Assembly (NCBI GenBank): GCA_024742485.1 | Contig: JANSYK010000003.1 | Coordinates: forward strand, 868,001 to 932,000 | DNA length: 64,000 nucleotides | From: Alphaproteobacteria bacterium | GTDB taxonomy: Bacteria > Pseudomonadota > Alphaproteobacteria > Rhizobiales > Rhizobiaceae | Direction of reading: 5' to 3' | In this document: piece after piece, positions 63,073 to 64,000 of the stretch | Numbering within the stretch: the stretch's first letter is position 1 | Layout of the letters: the number at the start of each line of letters is the position of its first letter | Made by a program: the position numbers and the translations under genes | Notes under the pieces: generated by a model | What the model saw: the letters and a program-made list of their open reading frames with translations, nothing else | Told to the model about the DNA's origin: nothing | Databases searched by the model: none

Positions 63073-63082
63073 TTGTATACAA
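63073..63082. promoter_or_regulatory. palindromic operator between matR-like and malonyl-CoA decarboxylase genes
   Basis: TTGTATACAA is a perfect palindrome in the 143-base divergent region, within TTTTGTATACAAGA. From memory, the MatR site of Rhizobium leguminosarum bv. trifolii is TCTTGTA/TACACGA, a close match. It lies 29 bases upstream of the regulator start and 105 bases before the decarboxylase start. Confidence 0.65.
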
Positions 63083-63187
63083 GAGAGTTGGCATCGCATG
63101 CAAAGAGGCAATCGGTGCCTCGATGTCGATGATCGGCAGGCCCAATGCCACTCTCGGGCAAACGATCCGTCAGAAAGGAGCAAAACC

Positions 63188-64000
63188 GTGACACGGTCGC
63201 GTTTTCTATCCGACATTCTCGGAACCATTTTCGAGCGCCGCTATTCAGCGATGGATGCTTCGGACAAACGGCCCATCGAAGAAATGTGTCGAGCGCTCCT
63301 GACAAGTGTCGGGGAGGTCTCCGGTCTGAAGCTTGCTTCCGCCATCCTGAACCGTTTCAGCCAGATGGAAGACGATCAGAAGGAAGCCTTTTTTCGGTAT
63401 CTGACCGAAGAGCTGGATGTTGATCCTGATGCAATTCAGGCCAGTGCCCGCGCTTATGGAGAGTCGCGCGCGACTGAAGATCTTCAGAAATTGACGCGGG
63501 TATCAGAACCGACACGGCAGGAATTGCTGCGGCGGCTCAATCAGGTTCCCGGGGCAACACCCAGATTGGTTGCCATGCGTCTGGACCTGCTCGATATCCT
63601 GGACGAGCACCCCGAATTCGGCCGGACGGATCTGGATTTCATGCACCTGTTTTCATCCTGGTTTAACAGGGGATTTCTTGTGCTTCGCCGAATCGACTGG
63701 GATACGCCGGCCAATATTCTGGAAAAGATCATCCAATATGAGGCTGTTCACGCCATCAATGACTGGGATGATCTGCGTCGGCGAATTGAACCGGAAGATC
63801 GGCATTGTTTTGCCTATTTTCACCCGGTGATGCCGGATGAGCCGCTCATTTTCGTCGAGGTTGCCCTGTCCAAGGGCGTACCCGGATCGGTTCAGGAGGT
63901 TCTTGCGGAGGATCGGGAGGTTCTGTCGGAAACGGAGGCCGACTCGGCCGTCTTCTATTCCATATCCAACTGTCAGCGTGGATTGAGCGGAATTTCGTTT
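63188..64000 (+). CDS. malonyl-CoA decarboxylase (3' end outside window)
   Basis: The open frame from GTG 63188 runs to the window end (271 residues seen). AAAGGAG lies seven bases upstream, supporting the GTG. The N-terminal helical domain (about 1-110) is followed by the start of the catalytic domain: DFMHLFSSWFNRGFLVLRRIDWDTPANILEKIIQYEAVHAINDWDDLRRRI in outline, then CFAYFHPVMPDEPLIFVEVAL and SAVFYSISNCQRGLSGISF, all close to MCD/MatA. Converts malonyl-CoA to acetyl-CoA in malonate use. matB and a malonate carrier are expected just beyond the window. Confidence 0.93.
   Translation, partial: MTRSRFLSDILGTIFERRYSAMDASDKRPIEEMCRALLTSVGEVSGLKLASAILNRFSQMEDDQKEAFFRYLTEELDVDPDAIQASARAYGESRATEDLQKLTRVSEPTRQELLRRLNQVPGATPRLVAMRLDLLDILDEHPEFGRTDLDFMHLFSSWFNRGFLVLRRIDWDTPANILEKIIQYEAVHAINDWDDLRRRIEPEDRHCFAYFHPVMPDEPLIFVEVALSKGVPGSVQEVLAEDREVLSETEADSAVFYSISNCQRGLSGISF

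Overview
This 64 kb window is ordinary bacterial chromosome. Moderately high GC, dense short-spaced operons, many periplasmic-binding-protein transporters (ABC, TctABC, TRAP), several GntR/FCD regulators, a DUF992 protein, an Anbu proteasome-like cluster and a MatR/malonyl-CoA decarboxylase pair point to an alphaproteobacterium, most likely Hyphomicrobiales (Rhizobiales), possibly marine. That placement is inference from gene content. I see no rRNA, tRNA, CRISPR array, prophage or intact insertion sequence.

Layout. 1-6.2 kb: end of a GH63/MGH1-like glycosidase gene plus a sugar ABC ATPase, ferredoxin-NADP reductase (fpr), a membrane SRPBCC protein, a UGT-type glycosyltransferase and a small Glyoxalase_8 protein. 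6.2-15.5 kb: a divergent acid-sugar locus. otnC, otnK, an MBL lactonase-like enzyme, an ABM protein and tctABC run leftward. A beta-decarboxylating-type dehydrogenase, a Gfo/Idh oxidoreductase and a GntR regulator run rightward. 15.8-19.5 kb: two phosphate carriers (PiT and Na/Pi) and a small helical protein, behind a leader with strong hairpins. 20-28 kb: fadH, DUF992 protein, a membrane FMN glutamate-synthase-like protein, an MFS carrier, a 2-hydroxyacid dehydrogenase and a GlxA-type regulator. 28.3-34.6 kb: a rightward catabolic operon (GntR, DapA-family lyase/aldolase, ALDH, FAD oxidoreductase, methyltransferase, class I glutamine amidotransferase).

34.6-47.4 kb is the most remarkable part. 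A cytosolic sulfatase is encoded with a TRAP transporter and a divergent LysR gene. Next comes a leftward operon of two SDR dehydrogenases and a non-pyrrolysine MttB-family methyltransferase, divergent from marR and a 1075-residue reductive dehalogenase. That enzyme carries two dehalogenase-like modules, two [4Fe-4S] motifs and a fused FMN/NADPH/[2Fe-2S] phthalate-dioxygenase-reductase module. It has no Tat signal, so it looks like a cytosolic, self-sufficient, NAD(P)H-driven (BhbA-type) catabolic dehalogenase. Between marR and the dehalogenase gene lies a 266-bp element with 20-bp perfect terminal inverted repeats and a TA duplication inside CTAG, which I read as an IS630/mariner-type MITE.

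47.5-51.4 kb: the Anbu operon (circularly permuted ATP-grasp, alpha-E, transglutaminase, Anbu protease). 51.4-64 kb: LysE exporter, taurine-pyruvate aminotransferase (tpa), cupin, DUF2189 protein, cold-shock protein, an ECF sigma factor with overlapping small gene and GST, 1-Cys peroxiredoxin, gltS, an MFS plus ArsP-like permease pair behind an ArsR-like operator, and a MatR-like regulator divergent from a malonyl-CoA decarboxylase gene cut by the window end.
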